NCBI GenBank assembly: GCA_030789695.1
Contig: CM061139.1
Location: forward strand, 9,687,878-9,751,877
Reading direction: 5' to 3'
Length of the DNA: 64,000 bases
From: Scilla litardierei
Lineage: Eukaryota; Streptophyta; Magnoliopsida; Asparagales; Asparagaceae
The translations under genes and the position numbers were made by a program. Shown here piece after piece: positions 52,108 through 63,850 of this stretch (the first letter of the stretch is position 1; each line of letters opens with the position of its first letter). The notes under the pieces were generated by a model. That model searched no databases, was not told the origin of the DNA, and was given only the letters and a program-made list of their open reading frames with translations.

Positions 52108-53548
52108 CTAAGAGTGAGTGTCTCCAGGGGCTGTAGAAGAGGAAGCAGGTTCTGTTGCAGCTGGAGTATCCTCTGGAGGAGGGTCAGAAGGAGCAACAGT
52201 AGTAGCAGCAACAACATCCTGAGTAGAAGCTACACCAGGAGGCTCAACGACATCAGAGGGCTGAGGAGGATCATGATGCTGGGGAACAAACTGTCTCAGA
52301 TCCTCAGGGAAGGGTATTCCCTGATGGAGGAAAGAGAGGGACAGCAATCTGTAAATACCAGAAACCATCTCCAAAAGAATATCACGAGATGGTGGAGCAG
52401 AGGTAGAAGGCAGATCAGCAGGAGCAACAGTGGATGAGGATGGAGCTGAAGTAGACTTCCTCTTCTTCGAGGCAGTCTGCAGAGCCGAAGAAGATTTCGA
52501 CTTTGCAGAAGCGTCGAGGTGAGGACCAAAGGGCATGTGCTCGTAACGAGTCAAGTCAACACCAAAATGACGGAAGACCCGAGTCAGAAGACCACCATAA
52601 GGAATGTGAGACGAGGAGGTCGTGAACTCAACCCTGTCCATCCTATCAAGGAAGACACCGGCCCAGTTCACGGGCATGCCAGAGAAAATAGCATACATAC
52701 ACTTCAGGATATCCTGAGAGGGCTGGTTAGACGATCCATATCTTGGCAGGATGTTGGACTTCACCACTAGGTGAACAGCCCAACCTCTCGCAGAGAACAT
52801 AGATGATCTGACACTCGAATTAAGAGCTAAAGGTACCTATCGAAACATATCTCGGAGGACAGACTGGTCAAGATCATCAATCTCAGAGATGCAGATATCA
52901 GTGGGAAGGGAACCAACAGAGGGAATCCTAAGAATAGTCCCTAAGAGAGAGGGAGTGATCTGAATGTGGGTTCCCTGAACGACAGTATCGGGGATGCCAG
53001 TAGATGAATACTCATCGCGAACGCGGTTCGCATAGAAGAGCTTCACCAGAAATGGACAGGCTCTGGGGGATTCGCTCTGAGAGAAGCGAAAAAGGTCGGC
53101 TAGGTGAGTAACAGAAAGAATGTCAGAAAGTCTCTTAGCAGTGAAGGCGGGGAAAGCAATGTACCGCTCCCTAAGAAGGTTGATCCCTAGAAGAGAGTGA
53201 AATTTTGCCAGACAAAGATCGTCTCGGCAAAACGGGAACTAGGGGATCAAAGGGGGGTACGACAGGAGTCTCTTCTGAAGAACTTGACACAGAAGGAGAC
53301 AGATGGGGGTTCTCAGCAACATGCTCACTGATGTGAACACCAGTGGGCTTGCGCTGACGACGGATCAAAGGCTGAGCATCGCTAGAAGAAGCTGAAGGTG
53401 AGTAACCCGGCGAAGACGAAAGCACGGGTGACTCGGCATGCTTGGTTCGGGCTTTGTGGGGTTCTTTCTTCTTGGCTATAGGTTTCTTGGGTGCCCTAGG
53501 ACGTTTAGGAGCAACAATCTTCTCTTTTCCCTTGGGTTTGGGAGCCAT
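52108..53548 (-). pseudogene. C4 extra ORF in env position (plant transposon protein-like)
   Basis: Starts MAPKPKGKEKIVAPKRPRAP at 53548. A basic and Ser/Pro-rich N-terminal third is followed, after a frameshift near 53170, by RERYIAFPAF, LADLFRF, LVKLFYANRV, ILRIPSVGSLP and VVKSNILPRYGS. It ends in a Pro/Ser/Thr/Ala-rich tail at 52108. The middle part resembles the domain often labelled putative plant transposon protein. The frame also breaks near 52837-52800. In Sireviruses an ORF after pol is sometimes called env-like, but I see no clear signal peptide, membrane helix or fusion motif, so an envelope role is not supported. Confidence 0.6.
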
Positions 53549-53867
53549 GGAAACGAGAGAAGGAGAAACAAAGCAAAGGAATTCGAACGAAGGGCTAGTG
53601 AGAGAGAGAAGCAAACCAAGTAGAAGCAGCGATGAACGGGGAGAAGGAGATCGACGGCAACGACAGTACGAGATCGACGGCACGAAGGGAAGAAGATCGA
53701 CGGTTTTGGAGAAAAGTTCGAGCGGGAAGACGAACGGTCGAATCGGATGAGAGAGAGTCGACGTGGGGAAGTGATCGTGCATTCTCAAATATAAAATTTA
53801 GGGAAAGAATCTGAGCCGTTGGATCAAGGAATTGACGTCTCGGATCAAATCACATGAACCATCACAA

Positions 53868-54230
53868 CAGAAGACAGTCAACTGATGAACAAATGTCAGT
53901 CGACTGAATGAAGTGATAAAAATAAAGCTCAGAGAGAGGGGCAGTCGAATGGCAAGTAACATGCAGTCGCCTGTCCATTGGACAGTCGACTGACATATAC
54001 TCAGCAGTCGGCTGGCAGAGAATTAATACAGTTCATCAAAAAAATAACAGAGAACACTGTAAAAATTCGACAGAGAGTACAGTCGCCTGATGACTAAAAT
54101 GCAGTTGCCTGTTAAACTAACAGTCGACTGTAAAACAGTCATCAGCCGGCTGTGCAAAAGATACCAATTCTCAGACAGAGGGATAGAGTAGGGCAGTCGA
54201 CTGTCGAAGGAAATACAGTCGTCTGTCCTG
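53868..54230. repeat. Internal palindrome array of C4 (GTCGAC core)
   Basis: About fourteen CAGTCGACTG-type words (including CAGTCGCCTG, CAGTCGGCTGG, CAGTTGCCTG) between pol and the extra ORF, outside the LTRs. On the minus strand they lie upstream of the extra ORF, where a promoter for a separate transcript could be. 54231-54495 is noncoding. Confidence 0.8.
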
Positions 54231-54495
54231 GTCCAAACGTGCATAGTGAGATAGAATTCCAGAGAATAAGAACACTCACCCTAGGACCTATACTCTAATC
54301 ACAAAAACATCGTAAAATCATTATAGAAACAATAAATCCATTGAAACACGAATCACTCCAATCACTCTCAAAAACTCATGAAATCAAATAAGTCACAATT
54401 TCCTTTCTTAATCTCATAATATAATAAAGCACATGAAGAAAGACAACAAAAAGATATGAGCTCAAAAAGAAGTTATAACATGAAAGTTTGAGCTT

Positions 54496-57400
54496 CTAGA
54501 TTTCAGATTCACCCATAATTCCCAATTCTCCATGCAACCTCACAAATGAATCTTCTTTAAGAGGTTTAGTGAAGATATCAGCAATTTGTTTTTGGGTTTC
54601 AATGTACTCTAAGATGATGTCCTTCTTAGCTACATGATCATTTATAAAATGGTGTCTCACGTCTATGTGTTTGGTACGGGAGTGGTGTACCATATTCTTG
54701 GAAAGACAAATAGCACTTTGATTATCAACCATGATAGGGCAAGTATCAAAATTGACACCATAGTCACTAAGGGTGTGTCTCATCCAAAGAACTTGTGCAC
54801 ATGCAAGACCCGTGGTAATATATTCCGCTTCAGTCGTGGACAATGACACCGAATTCTGTTTCTTAGAAAACCAAGAAACTAAGGAATTTCCTAAGAAATG
54901 GCAAGTGCCACTAGTACTTTTCCTGTCGGACTTGCATCCGGTAAAGTCGGCATCACTATATGAGATTAACTCATATGTGCTAAACTTAGGGTAAAGTAAC
55001 CCATAATATAGAGATTGATTGAGATAACGAAATATTCGTTTAACCGCAATCAAGTGTGACTCCTTAGGTCTTGCTTGATATCTAGCATAAAGGCATATGG
55101 AAAACATGATATCGGGCCTACTAGCGGTTAAGTAAAGTAAGCTACCGATCATACCTCGATATAGACGAACGTCTACATCTTTTTTGCTTTCATCCTTGTG
55201 TAGATGAGTAGTAGTACTCATGGGAGTCCTTTTGCTCGAAGACGATTCCATCCCGAATCGCTTAATAAGCTCCCATGTGTACTTTGTCTGATGTATGAAA
55301 GTGCCATTCTCCATTTGTCGAATTTGCAATCCAAGGAAGTAGGTGAGCTCTCCCATGTGGCTCATCTCAAACTCGTCCTTCATAGACTTGGAAAATTCTT
55401 GACAAAGATTAAAGTTAGTAGAACCGAAAATAATATCGTCTACATAAACTTGAATCAAAAGAATATCATTTTCATAATCTTTAATGAAGAGTGTAGAATC
55501 AACTTCTCCCATTTTAAAACCTAAATTCAAAAGAAAGGTCTTAAGTCGATCATAACAAGCTCTCGGAGCTTGTCTCAACCCATACAACGCTTTCTTAAGT
55601 TTGAAAACATGGTTTGGAAATTTTTCATGAATAAAACCGGGAGGTTGAGAAACATAGACTTCTTCATTGACAACCCCATTTAAAAATGCACTTTTGACAT
55701 CCATTTGAAATAGTTTAAAATTCTTATGAGATGCAAAAGATAAAAGCAACCTAATAGCTTCTAATCTAGCTACGGGGGCAAAAGATTCTTCGAAATCAAT
55801 ACCTTCCTCTTACCGGTAGCCTGGAGCTACTAACCTTGCTTTGTTCCGTGTGATTACCTCGTTATCATCCGTCTTGTTCTTGAAGATACATTTGGTCCCA
55901 ATGACTTGGTGACCACTTGGAAGAGGTACGAGTTCCCAAACTTCGTTTCTCTCGAATTGCATTAGTTCTTCTTCCATTGCCACTATCCAAGAGCTATCCT
56001 CACAAGCTTCTTGGATGTTCTTTGGCTCAATGGTAGAGACAAATGCGCAATGAGAGAATTCTTCAATTCTTGATCTCGTTCGAACACCCACACCAATATC
56101 TCCAATAATTTGGTTATGGGGATGGTTGCGAACGGTCGGGTAAGCTTTGGGTATACCTGGATCACTAGGAACAACTTCAACAACTTCGTTAGAAGTGTTA
56201 GTCTCAATAATAGTATCATTAATCTTAACATTATTAAGAGAATCACAAAGAATATCTACATTATCATCATCAACACGAGGAAAATCAAAATCTTCATAAA
56301 AAGATACGTGAAGAGATTCCTCAATCGTTGAAGAAGTTTTGTTGTATATCCGGTATGCTTTGCTACGTGAGGAATATCCAACAAAAATTCCTTCATCGGA
56401 TCTTGGCTCGAATTTGTCTAAATTACCAAAGGTGTTCTTTATAAAACATTTTAAACCAAAAACATGAAAATATTTCACTTGAAGCTTTTTATTATAAAAC
56501 AACTCAAAACAAGTTTTGTTTGTTTGGGGTCTCACTAGGATCCTGTTGAGCACATAACATGCCGTGTGCACCGCTTCTGCCCAAAATTGTAGTCCTAAAT
56601 GACTATCATGGAGCATAGTGCGAGCACACTCAATAAGAGTCCTATTCTTTCTTTCTACAACACCATTTTGTGGTGGTGCACGAGGAAAGGAAAAGTTACG
56701 AGTTATCCCGAAGTCATCACAAAACTTAGTAAAAGACTCATTCTCAAATTCTCCTCCATGATCACTACGAATGGTGATAATGGTGGATCCTAAAAGATTC
56801 TGAATCTTCTTTTCAAATTTGGTAAACTCTTCATGAGCTTCATTCTTATTAGTTAAGAATGACACCCAAGTAAATCTAGAAAAGTCATCAACGACGACTA
56901 GTCCATAATGAGCATTACCTAAAGAAGCGGTTCTAGTTGGCCCAAATAAATCTAGATGTAGAAGTTCTAGGGGCCTCTTAGAAGTAATCCCTTCTTTAAG
57001 CTTAAATGAAGATTTACTTAGTTTACCTCTTTGACATGAATCACAAAAGTTTTTCTTATTAAAAACAATCTTAGGAAAACCTTTGACTAGATCATGCGTA
57101 GCTAACTTATATAAGTGCTTGAAGTGAACATGACCAAAACGGCGATGCCATAATAGTTGTTCACTAGTGTTAGCAACTAAGCAATGTTCTACGGTTTTAG
57201 GCAAGCTCAAATAATAAATATTTTTACGCCTAATACCGGAAAATAAAACATTTGTATCACAATCAGCAATAGTACACAATCCTTCTCCAAAGTTAACCTT
57301 GTAACATTTGTCACAAAGTTGACTAATGGAAATGAGATTGTGACATAAACCACTAACAATATAAACATTAGTAATGAAAGGTTTGGAAGGATTACCAATG

Positions 57401-57560
57401 ATACCTACTCCAATGATGGTTCCCTTTTGATTACCTCCAAAAGTGACCGTTGCACCATCCTTGATACTAATCACTTCGGAGAGCAATGTGGGATCTCACG
57501 TCATGTGTTTGGAGCAACCGCTATCAAGAATCCATCATTTCCCTTTAGAGATAATAAAAC
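54496..57560 (-). pseudogene. pol: C4 pol: protease, integrase, RT, RNase H
   Basis: Copia order on the minus strand. Protease LDSGCSKHMT near 57535-57500, with stops before and after it. Pre-integrase zinc region (HRRFGHVHFKHL, CDSCQRGK). Integrase core with LHLDLFGPTR, IRSDHGGEFEN and NGVVERKNRT, its Asp-Asp-Glu set complete. A GYSSRSKAYRIYN segment, then RT ([33 protein letters not shown]). RNase H ([31 protein letters not shown]) ends at a stop near 54496. Only a few stops break it (57490s, 57536, 55807-55809), so decay is mild. Function in a live copy: processing, integration and reverse transcription in the particle. Confidence 0.92.
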
Positions 57561-57611
57561 ATTTATTGCTCTTCTTCTTCCTCTTGGGTACCTTTATAAT
57601 ATACCATAAGC

Positions 57612-59967
57612 TTATGGTACCCAATGGTTGTTGGGTCCAAGGGGATTAGCCCTTTGGAAGCCAAGTCCAAGTGGACTTCCGCTTCCCAACAAGTTACTAT
57701 TTCTAATCACATCATGAAAATAGGAATCAACATAAGCATTCCTAACATTTAGACTAGTGTTCTTAGGACCCAAAATAGTGTACATCTTGGGAGTCCTATT
57801 CCTAGTTGCATGCATATGTGTTGGATTTCTATGTGGTGCATGCTTCTTAGGAACATGATTTCTAGCATAGAGATGTGGTGAAGGATATGCATTGTACATT
57901 CTAGGATGATATGTATGCTTGGGAACATGCATATTATATGAAGCATATTGATCATGCATGACATGTGGAGGATGAGCATACATGAAAGAATGATGCGTAT
58001 GTGCATACGGGTGTATATGAGCACGTACATGAGTATTTCTCATGTGTGGTTGTGTACGTGTCCGTGGGTGCGGAGCATAGAATGTGTCATGATTATCCAC
58101 TTGTGAAGTAGGATGTTTCCTATGTGGATGAGTGTTAGTGTACATATAAGCATGGCCTTGCTTTTGGTTTCCACCCTTAGTGGGTTTCTTGCCAAAAGGA
58201 AGAGAAGGTGACGTGGTGACATTCTTGGTAGGATTGCCACCTATAGTGTCTTTGACACCACTTCTGGATGCACCGGAGGAAGGCCTCATAAAATCTATGG
58301 TGACACCACTATAGGAGGTGCGAGTATTAGATGCATTCGCTTGTACAAATCCAAGGCCAACACGATGTGTGGCCGGAAATTGGTTTGCAAGCAAATCATC
58401 CAATTGTCCTTTTCCCTTATTGAATCTCACAATACGGGAGGACATGAGCTCATAGTTCTCCTTTAAAGAAGAAATGTTGGTATCCAAGGTGGACACCCGT
58501 GCTTTAAGCTCGTGCACTTGGGTTTTAAGAGAATCATTCTCTAAACCCAATTGTGTGTGACGTGTAACTAGATCACTATTATCCTTAGGATGTGTTTGAT
58601 CTAGTTGAGATTTGAGGGAGTTCACCTCATCTCTCAATGTGACATTTTGAGAAGGTAAGTTTGCTTTCTCAAGAGTTAAAGTATCAACAATGGTGTCATT
58701 GTTGATAATGCATGGAATGGATGACTTGCTAACATTTGATTTCTTTAAGCTAGTGTATCTTAGCATTAAAGATTGGTATTTAGCAAATAGTTCTTCATTA
58801 GCAATACGAAGTTCATCCATTGTTACCTCGGTGTCATCCGTGTCGGAATCACTCTCATCCGAGAGTGGATCTTCAAGTGCCATGAAACACATGTGGGTGC
58901 TCTCACCCTTCTCATCATCGGAATCGCTTGATGAGTCATCAAAGGTACCTACGAGTCCTTTCTTCTTGTCTCTCTTGTTCTTGTCGGACTTGTGGTACTT
59001 TGGTGCATTCCACTTTTCTTTGTTGTTTAGCTTTGGGCAATCCCTCTTGATGTGCCCTGGCTTATTACACTTATAACAAAGAGAGAAAGTAGCATTAGTA
59101 GACTCAAAACGTTTTTTGAGGGAAATTTACCTTTGCGGAAGAAGCGTTGGAACTTCTTCGCCATTTGGGCCATTTCACCCAAATCCATCTCGTTCTCGGA
59201 TTCATCACTTTCGGAGGATGATGAATTTGCGTTGAACGCCAAAGCTTTCTTCTTGGCCTCAGAGGGATTCATCATGGCTCGAATCTTCAATCGGTTATCC
59301 CGTCTTACTTCGTAAGACATAAGAGTCCCGATGAGATTCACCACGGTGTAGTTCTTCAAGTCATGACTTCCTCGATGGCGATTGCTCTTCTTTCCCATTT
59401 GGAGGTCATCCCCATGATGATCTTTCTTACCTTTTCAGGTTCAGTGTAGATTTGGCCAAGGGCTTCCAATTCATTTGTGATGTCGGTAAAGCGTCCATAC
59501 ATTGACGCAATGCTCTCATTTTCCTGCATATGAAACAAGTCGAAGTTTTGCACGGCAACATATAACTTTGAAAGCTTTACCTTATTCGTTCCCTCGTGGG
59601 TAACGATGAGATGGTTCCAAATTTGATATGCACTTTTACATGTGCATATCTTGTTGAACTCATTTGGGTCCAACGCACAATGAAGAGCGTTCAATGCTTT
59701 AGCGTTGTTGACTTCGGCGGACTTCTCGGAAGTCGTCCATTTCTCGAAATCCTCTTCGACGGGCTCGACGTACTCCTTGTGGAGAGTTCTCCAAAGAGAA
59801 GCACTCCTAAAGAATGTCTCCATCCTACACTTCCAATAACCAAAATTAGTACCATTGAAACGTGGAGGATGTACCGTAGATTGACCTTCGAAAAGTGTGG
59901 ACGCTCCATCACGGTCGTGATTGTTGTACGTAGGCGGCGGAGGAACGTTGTTGTTGTTGGATGCCAT
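57612..59967 (-). pseudogene. gag: C4 gag (two frameshifts)
   Basis: Starts MASNNNNVPPPPTYNN at 59967. DUF4219-like PPRFNGTNFGYWKCRM, UBN2 domain (LHCALDPNEFNKIC, QIWNHLIVTHEGTN, MQENESIASMYGRF, WERRAIAIEE) to about 59360. A frameshift, then YEVRRDNRLKIR, a second frameshift near 59110, the CCHC knuckle CYKCNKPGHIKRDC, acidic blocks, a coiled-coil-like region and a His/Pro/Tyr-rich tail ending NNHWVP at 57612. The tail parallels C1 gag. Capsid and RNA-binding role when intact. Confidence 0.88.
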
Positions 59968-59981
59968 AGATAAAACCTTGC

Positions 59982-59993
59982 GCTCTGATACCA
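59982..59993 (-). promoter_or_regulatory. C4 primer-binding site (initiator tRNA-Met)
   Basis: Minus strand TGGTATCAGAGC, exact match to the standard plant copia site, two bases from the LTR edge at 59996. Confidence 0.93.
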
Positions 59994-59995
59994 AT

Positions 59996-61811
59996 TATAA
60001 GGACCCTGTCTATGGGAAAAACACTAGAAGGGGGGTTGAATAGTGTTTATGCAAATTTAAAGGAATTTATGCCAAATAAAATGCAATCTAACAAATAGTG
60101 CGGAATAGAAAAACGACCCAAAGAGAAACACACGCAAACGTAGAGATGTTTCAAGGGTTCGGATTATCCAAGTCAACTCTCGACTTGTTCCCGGTAATCC
60201 TATGTCCCTACCACCCGGATACCACCGGATACTCAAGTTAGAACCCTAACTTGAGGTTTCCTTAAAGCCCACTTGTAGAAACCCTACAAGTGCAATCGAA
60301 TACAATCGATGTCCTTGACTCCCACAACCAGGGAGCAAGCAAAACCACTCTCACAACCGAGAGCACAATTCAAATAACGAAGGTTATGAAATATGAAAGC
60401 AACACTTACAATCACATATGCCTTGAAGTAGAACTTGAAGGAGGAGTGTGATGTGTGTTGAAGAACTCTCTTGAAAGAGAGGAGAAAGCCCTTTCTCTTG
60501 ACTGCACCAATTGCCTAGAAGATCAATCTTTGGTTCTAGGTTGGAGAGCAAGAGAACAAGATTTGGAAATACTTAGGGCTTTGGATTTGAGATCTTTGAT
60601 CTTTGGAAATGAAAGCTTGAGAGATTTTGCAATGAATGAGTAACCTTCCAATGGAATAGTAGAAGCTCTATTTATAGCTTTCTCAAATCCACAAAACAGT
60701 TTAGGCAAAAACCCAATTGGAATCCGTGAGAAAAATCTCAAGGGATATAATCTGAACTCGCGACAGTCGACTGTTGAGCAATCCACAGTCGACTGTTGCA
60801 CAGTCAGCAAGGGTAGGTGAGAATTCATAACGGTAACTTACCACATGGACAGTCGACTGATGAAGCAAAGACAGTCGTCTGTTAAAACAACATGCGACTG
60901 TAATTTCTTCGACATGCGACTGGCTGAGAGAAGAGTAAGTTAGACAAATACTGGAAATCTCATAAGATACAGGACAGACGACTGATTCAAGTAATACAGT
61001 CGACTGTTAATCAGAACAGACGACTGTAAAACTTTAAACAGACGACTGTCAAAAGCAAGAGAAATTTCCAGAGAGCTGAGTCAAAGAAATGACTTACAGA
61101 CAGGCGACTGTTGCAGCATAGACAGTCGACTGATCTAAAAGACAGTCGACTGTATATACAACATTAGTCGACTGGCCGTAGAAGTCAGCTCAAACAGAGT
61201 TTGGGCAAGGATAGACAGGCAACGAATTTACAAAACACAGTCGACTGTCACTAGGACAGGCGCCTGTGAATCGTTCAACAGTAGCCTGTGCGAAATAATC
61301 AGAGAAGGCCCAAAACTATATTGTAATAGTTTGTGCATAACATGCGATTGTAGAACAAAACACAGTCGACTGTTTTTGAGACAGACGACTGTAAACTGTT
61401 CAGCAGTCGGCTGTCATGAATAATCCTAGCATAAATAAAAGAGAAATTGAATTGGGATCAAAGGACAATTGGTCTAATGAAGTCCTATGACAGAATGTAG
61501 ATGTGTATGAGTGCTCCATCAAAGTTCTACTTCTAAGCTACATACTAGAAGAGATAAAAGAAAAAATTACATTGACGAATAATCTCTTCTTTCCATCGTT
61601 TGAGCTTGAAGTCTTTACGGAGCTTCAATCAATAATCTACGATCATCCAAATCATGTTATTTGCCTTCAATGACGTTTGTGAGCCATCCATTGCTAGTTG
61701 ATCTTCATAATAAGCTTAGGTAATGGATTAACTGCAAAATAGGGGATTAGTCACAAGTATTTATGTTTGCTCATCATTAACACCAAGTAAGGAGAAGTCC
61801 AATACTCAACA
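59996..61811 (-). repeat. C4 5' LTR (1816 bp)
   Basis: TATAAGGACCC (terminal TG mutated to TA) to CCAATACTCAACA. Palindrome array at about 60762-61415. Minus-strand TATA at 60669-60677 (TATTTATAG on plus). Differs from 38094-39908 by scattered substitutions, several of them inside the palindromes. Confidence 0.93.
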
Positions 61812-62150
61812 GACACTGGAAGCTCGTGCGACATACTTTTCTTCACTACGTTGGAGAGGATGAAAATGTCATCCGTGGAGTTGACACCTTGCACGGGACC
61901 CCTGGTGGAGTTCATCGGACATTTCGCCCTGATAGCAGGCATTCTCACCTTACCAGTGACCCTCGATACGTATCCTCAAAAAATCAATTGCCTAACCAGT
62001 TTCATGGTGGTGAAGATCAACTGGGCGTACAACGGGATCATAGGAAGACCAATACTGAACACCATAGAAGCAGTGGTCTCAACCTTCCATCAGATGATCA
62101 AGTTCCAGACCCCTGAGGGAATCGAAAAAGCAAAAGGGAATCAAAAATAG
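61812..62150 (+). pseudogene. T2 protease C-terminal part
   Basis: Continues from 38093 with GSSCDILFF, then ELTPCTGPLVEFIGHFALIA, AYNGIIGRPILNTIEAVVST and FQTPEGIEKAKG, ending at a stop at 62148-62150. Same domain as T1 452-760. One frame change between 61845 and 61870. Confidence 0.8.
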
Positions 62151-63850
62151 GCGTGGTAGTGTTACACGTTGTCCACCACCCTGAGGAGGATCGAGCAGGT
62201 GGATCCAGTCGACCAACCGATCGAAGATCGATGGCCTGCCGCAGTCGAAGAAAAGGAGAACATCTGAGTCTCCGAAGAGGAAGGAAATACCGTCTCTATT
62301 GGGTCGCTGCTCCCCCACGACCTAAAGGAATAGTTAATCGCCCTCCTAAGAGAGCATGCCGACATTTTTGCCTGGAGCCCGAAGGATATACCCGGAATCG
62401 ACCCTGAGGTAGCATCCCACAAGCTGGAGGTCGACCCGACCTCCAGACCCATGAAGCAAAATAAGAGAAACATGGGAGGCAAAAAGATAAAGCCGCGATC
62501 GAAGAATTCGATCGATTTCTAGAAGCTGGCTTCATTCGGAGAGTCAAGTGCCCTGAATGGCTCTCAAACGTCGTGATGGTCAAGAAGGCAAACGACAAAT
62601 GGCGAATGTGCGTCGACTTCACTGACCTCAACAAAGCGTCCCTAAAGGATAACTACCCCCTGCCACGAATCGACCATCTGGTCGACAGTGCTTTGGGCTA
62701 CAAGCTTCTCAGCTTCATGGACACCTTCTCAAGATATAACCAGATTTGGATGGCACCAGAGGATGAGGAGAAAACTTCTTTCATCACTGATCGCGGTATT
62801 TTCTGTTACACCAAAATGCCATTTGGTTTGAAAAATGCAGGGGCCACGTACCAACGCATGATGAACGAAGTCTTCGAGGCTCAAATAGGATGGAACCTAG
62901 AAGTCTACGTCGATGACATGTTGGTCAAGTCGAAGAAGCCAATGGATCACGTCGCAGACCTCTAGGAAATATTTGCACAGATCTGGCGATACAACCTTTG
63001 GCTAAACCCTGCCAAATGTACCTTCAGGGTTCGATCGGGGAAGTTCCTTGGTTTTATGCTGACGAATCGAGGGATCAAGGCCAACCCTGACAAGATCGCT
63101 GCCATCATTACGATGAAGGAGCCCTCGACTCTCAGAGAGCTCTAGAGGCTGAACGGAAGGATAGCAGCCTTGGGACGGTTCTTGTCTAAATCAGCCGAGA
63201 GGTCATTACCTTTCTTCAAGGTGTTGAGAAAGGCGATAGCCTCCACGTCAAATGACAAGAAATTCATCGAATGGGATACAGACTGCAAAAAAGCTTTCTC
63301 CGAGTTAAAGGAGTACCTTTGCACCCCACCGCTCCTAACCAAGCCAGATAAAGATGATCAGCTCATCATCTACCTGGCCGCCACCGAGGAGGCCGTAAGT
63401 TCGGTGCTCATCAAAGAAGACGCAGGGATACAACGGCCCATCTACTATGTCAGCCAGGTTCTCTGAGGTGCGGAGGTTAAATACTCGAGGATCGAAAAGA
63501 TGGCTTTCCCACTGGTCCACTCCGCAAGGTGGCTGCGACCGTATTTCCAAGCGATCACCATCTTGGTCCTCACCGACACTCCCTTAGAGCAGACCCTGAA
63601 GAGGCTCGATCGTTCAGGGAGAATGAAGAAATGGGGGGTCGAACTAAGTGAATTTGACATCCAGTTTAAATCAAGGACCACCATCAAAGGGCAGGCTCTC
63701 GCCGACTTTATCGTCGAACTCACCTACAACGATGGCCCCCAGGAGGAGGTGTATGCAACTAGCACACTACCTGAGGCTACCCCCTCATCCTTAACAAGCA
63801 TCAACCCACCAAGCAGAGCGAAAGACGCAATTGAAGATGAGGGAACCTAG
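62151..63850 (+). pseudogene. pol: T2 reverse transcriptase and RNase H
   Basis: After a decayed linker (HADIFAWSPKDIPGIDPEVA near 62358-62418) RT reads WRMCVDFTDLNKA, YPLPRIDHLVD, FCYTKMPFGLKNAGATY and YVDDMLVKSK (about 62905-62935). The thumb (FLGFMLTNRGIKANPDK) and RNase H (KKAFSELKEYLCTPPLL, AVSSVLIKED, RPIYYVSQVL) follow, ending near IQFKSRTTIKGQALADFIVE. Stops at about 62157, 62523, 62963, 63144, 63464 and 63848 kill the frame. RT wording is Tat-like, distinct from the Tekay RT of G1 and G2. Confidence 0.88.

Larger units (their letters stand above)
38094..61811 (-). mobile_element. Sirevirus-type Ty1/copia element C4 with extra ORF
   Basis: Ends TGTAAGG...CTCAACA with perfect GACAC target duplications (38089-38093, 61812-61816). 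Minus strand order: 5' LTR 59996-61811, tRNA-Met primer site, gag, pol (protease, integrase, RT, RNase H), a palindrome array, an extra ORF in the env position, noncoding region, multiple polypurine tracts, 3' LTR 38094-39908. About 11.4 kb between the tracts and the extra ORF is foreign (Micron-like element plus Helitron). Integrase before RT defines copia. The His-rich gag tail, multiple purine tracts and extra ORF define the Sirevirus type. LTRs differ by roughly 2-3 percent by eye, older than G2 and C1. Confidence 0.93.
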
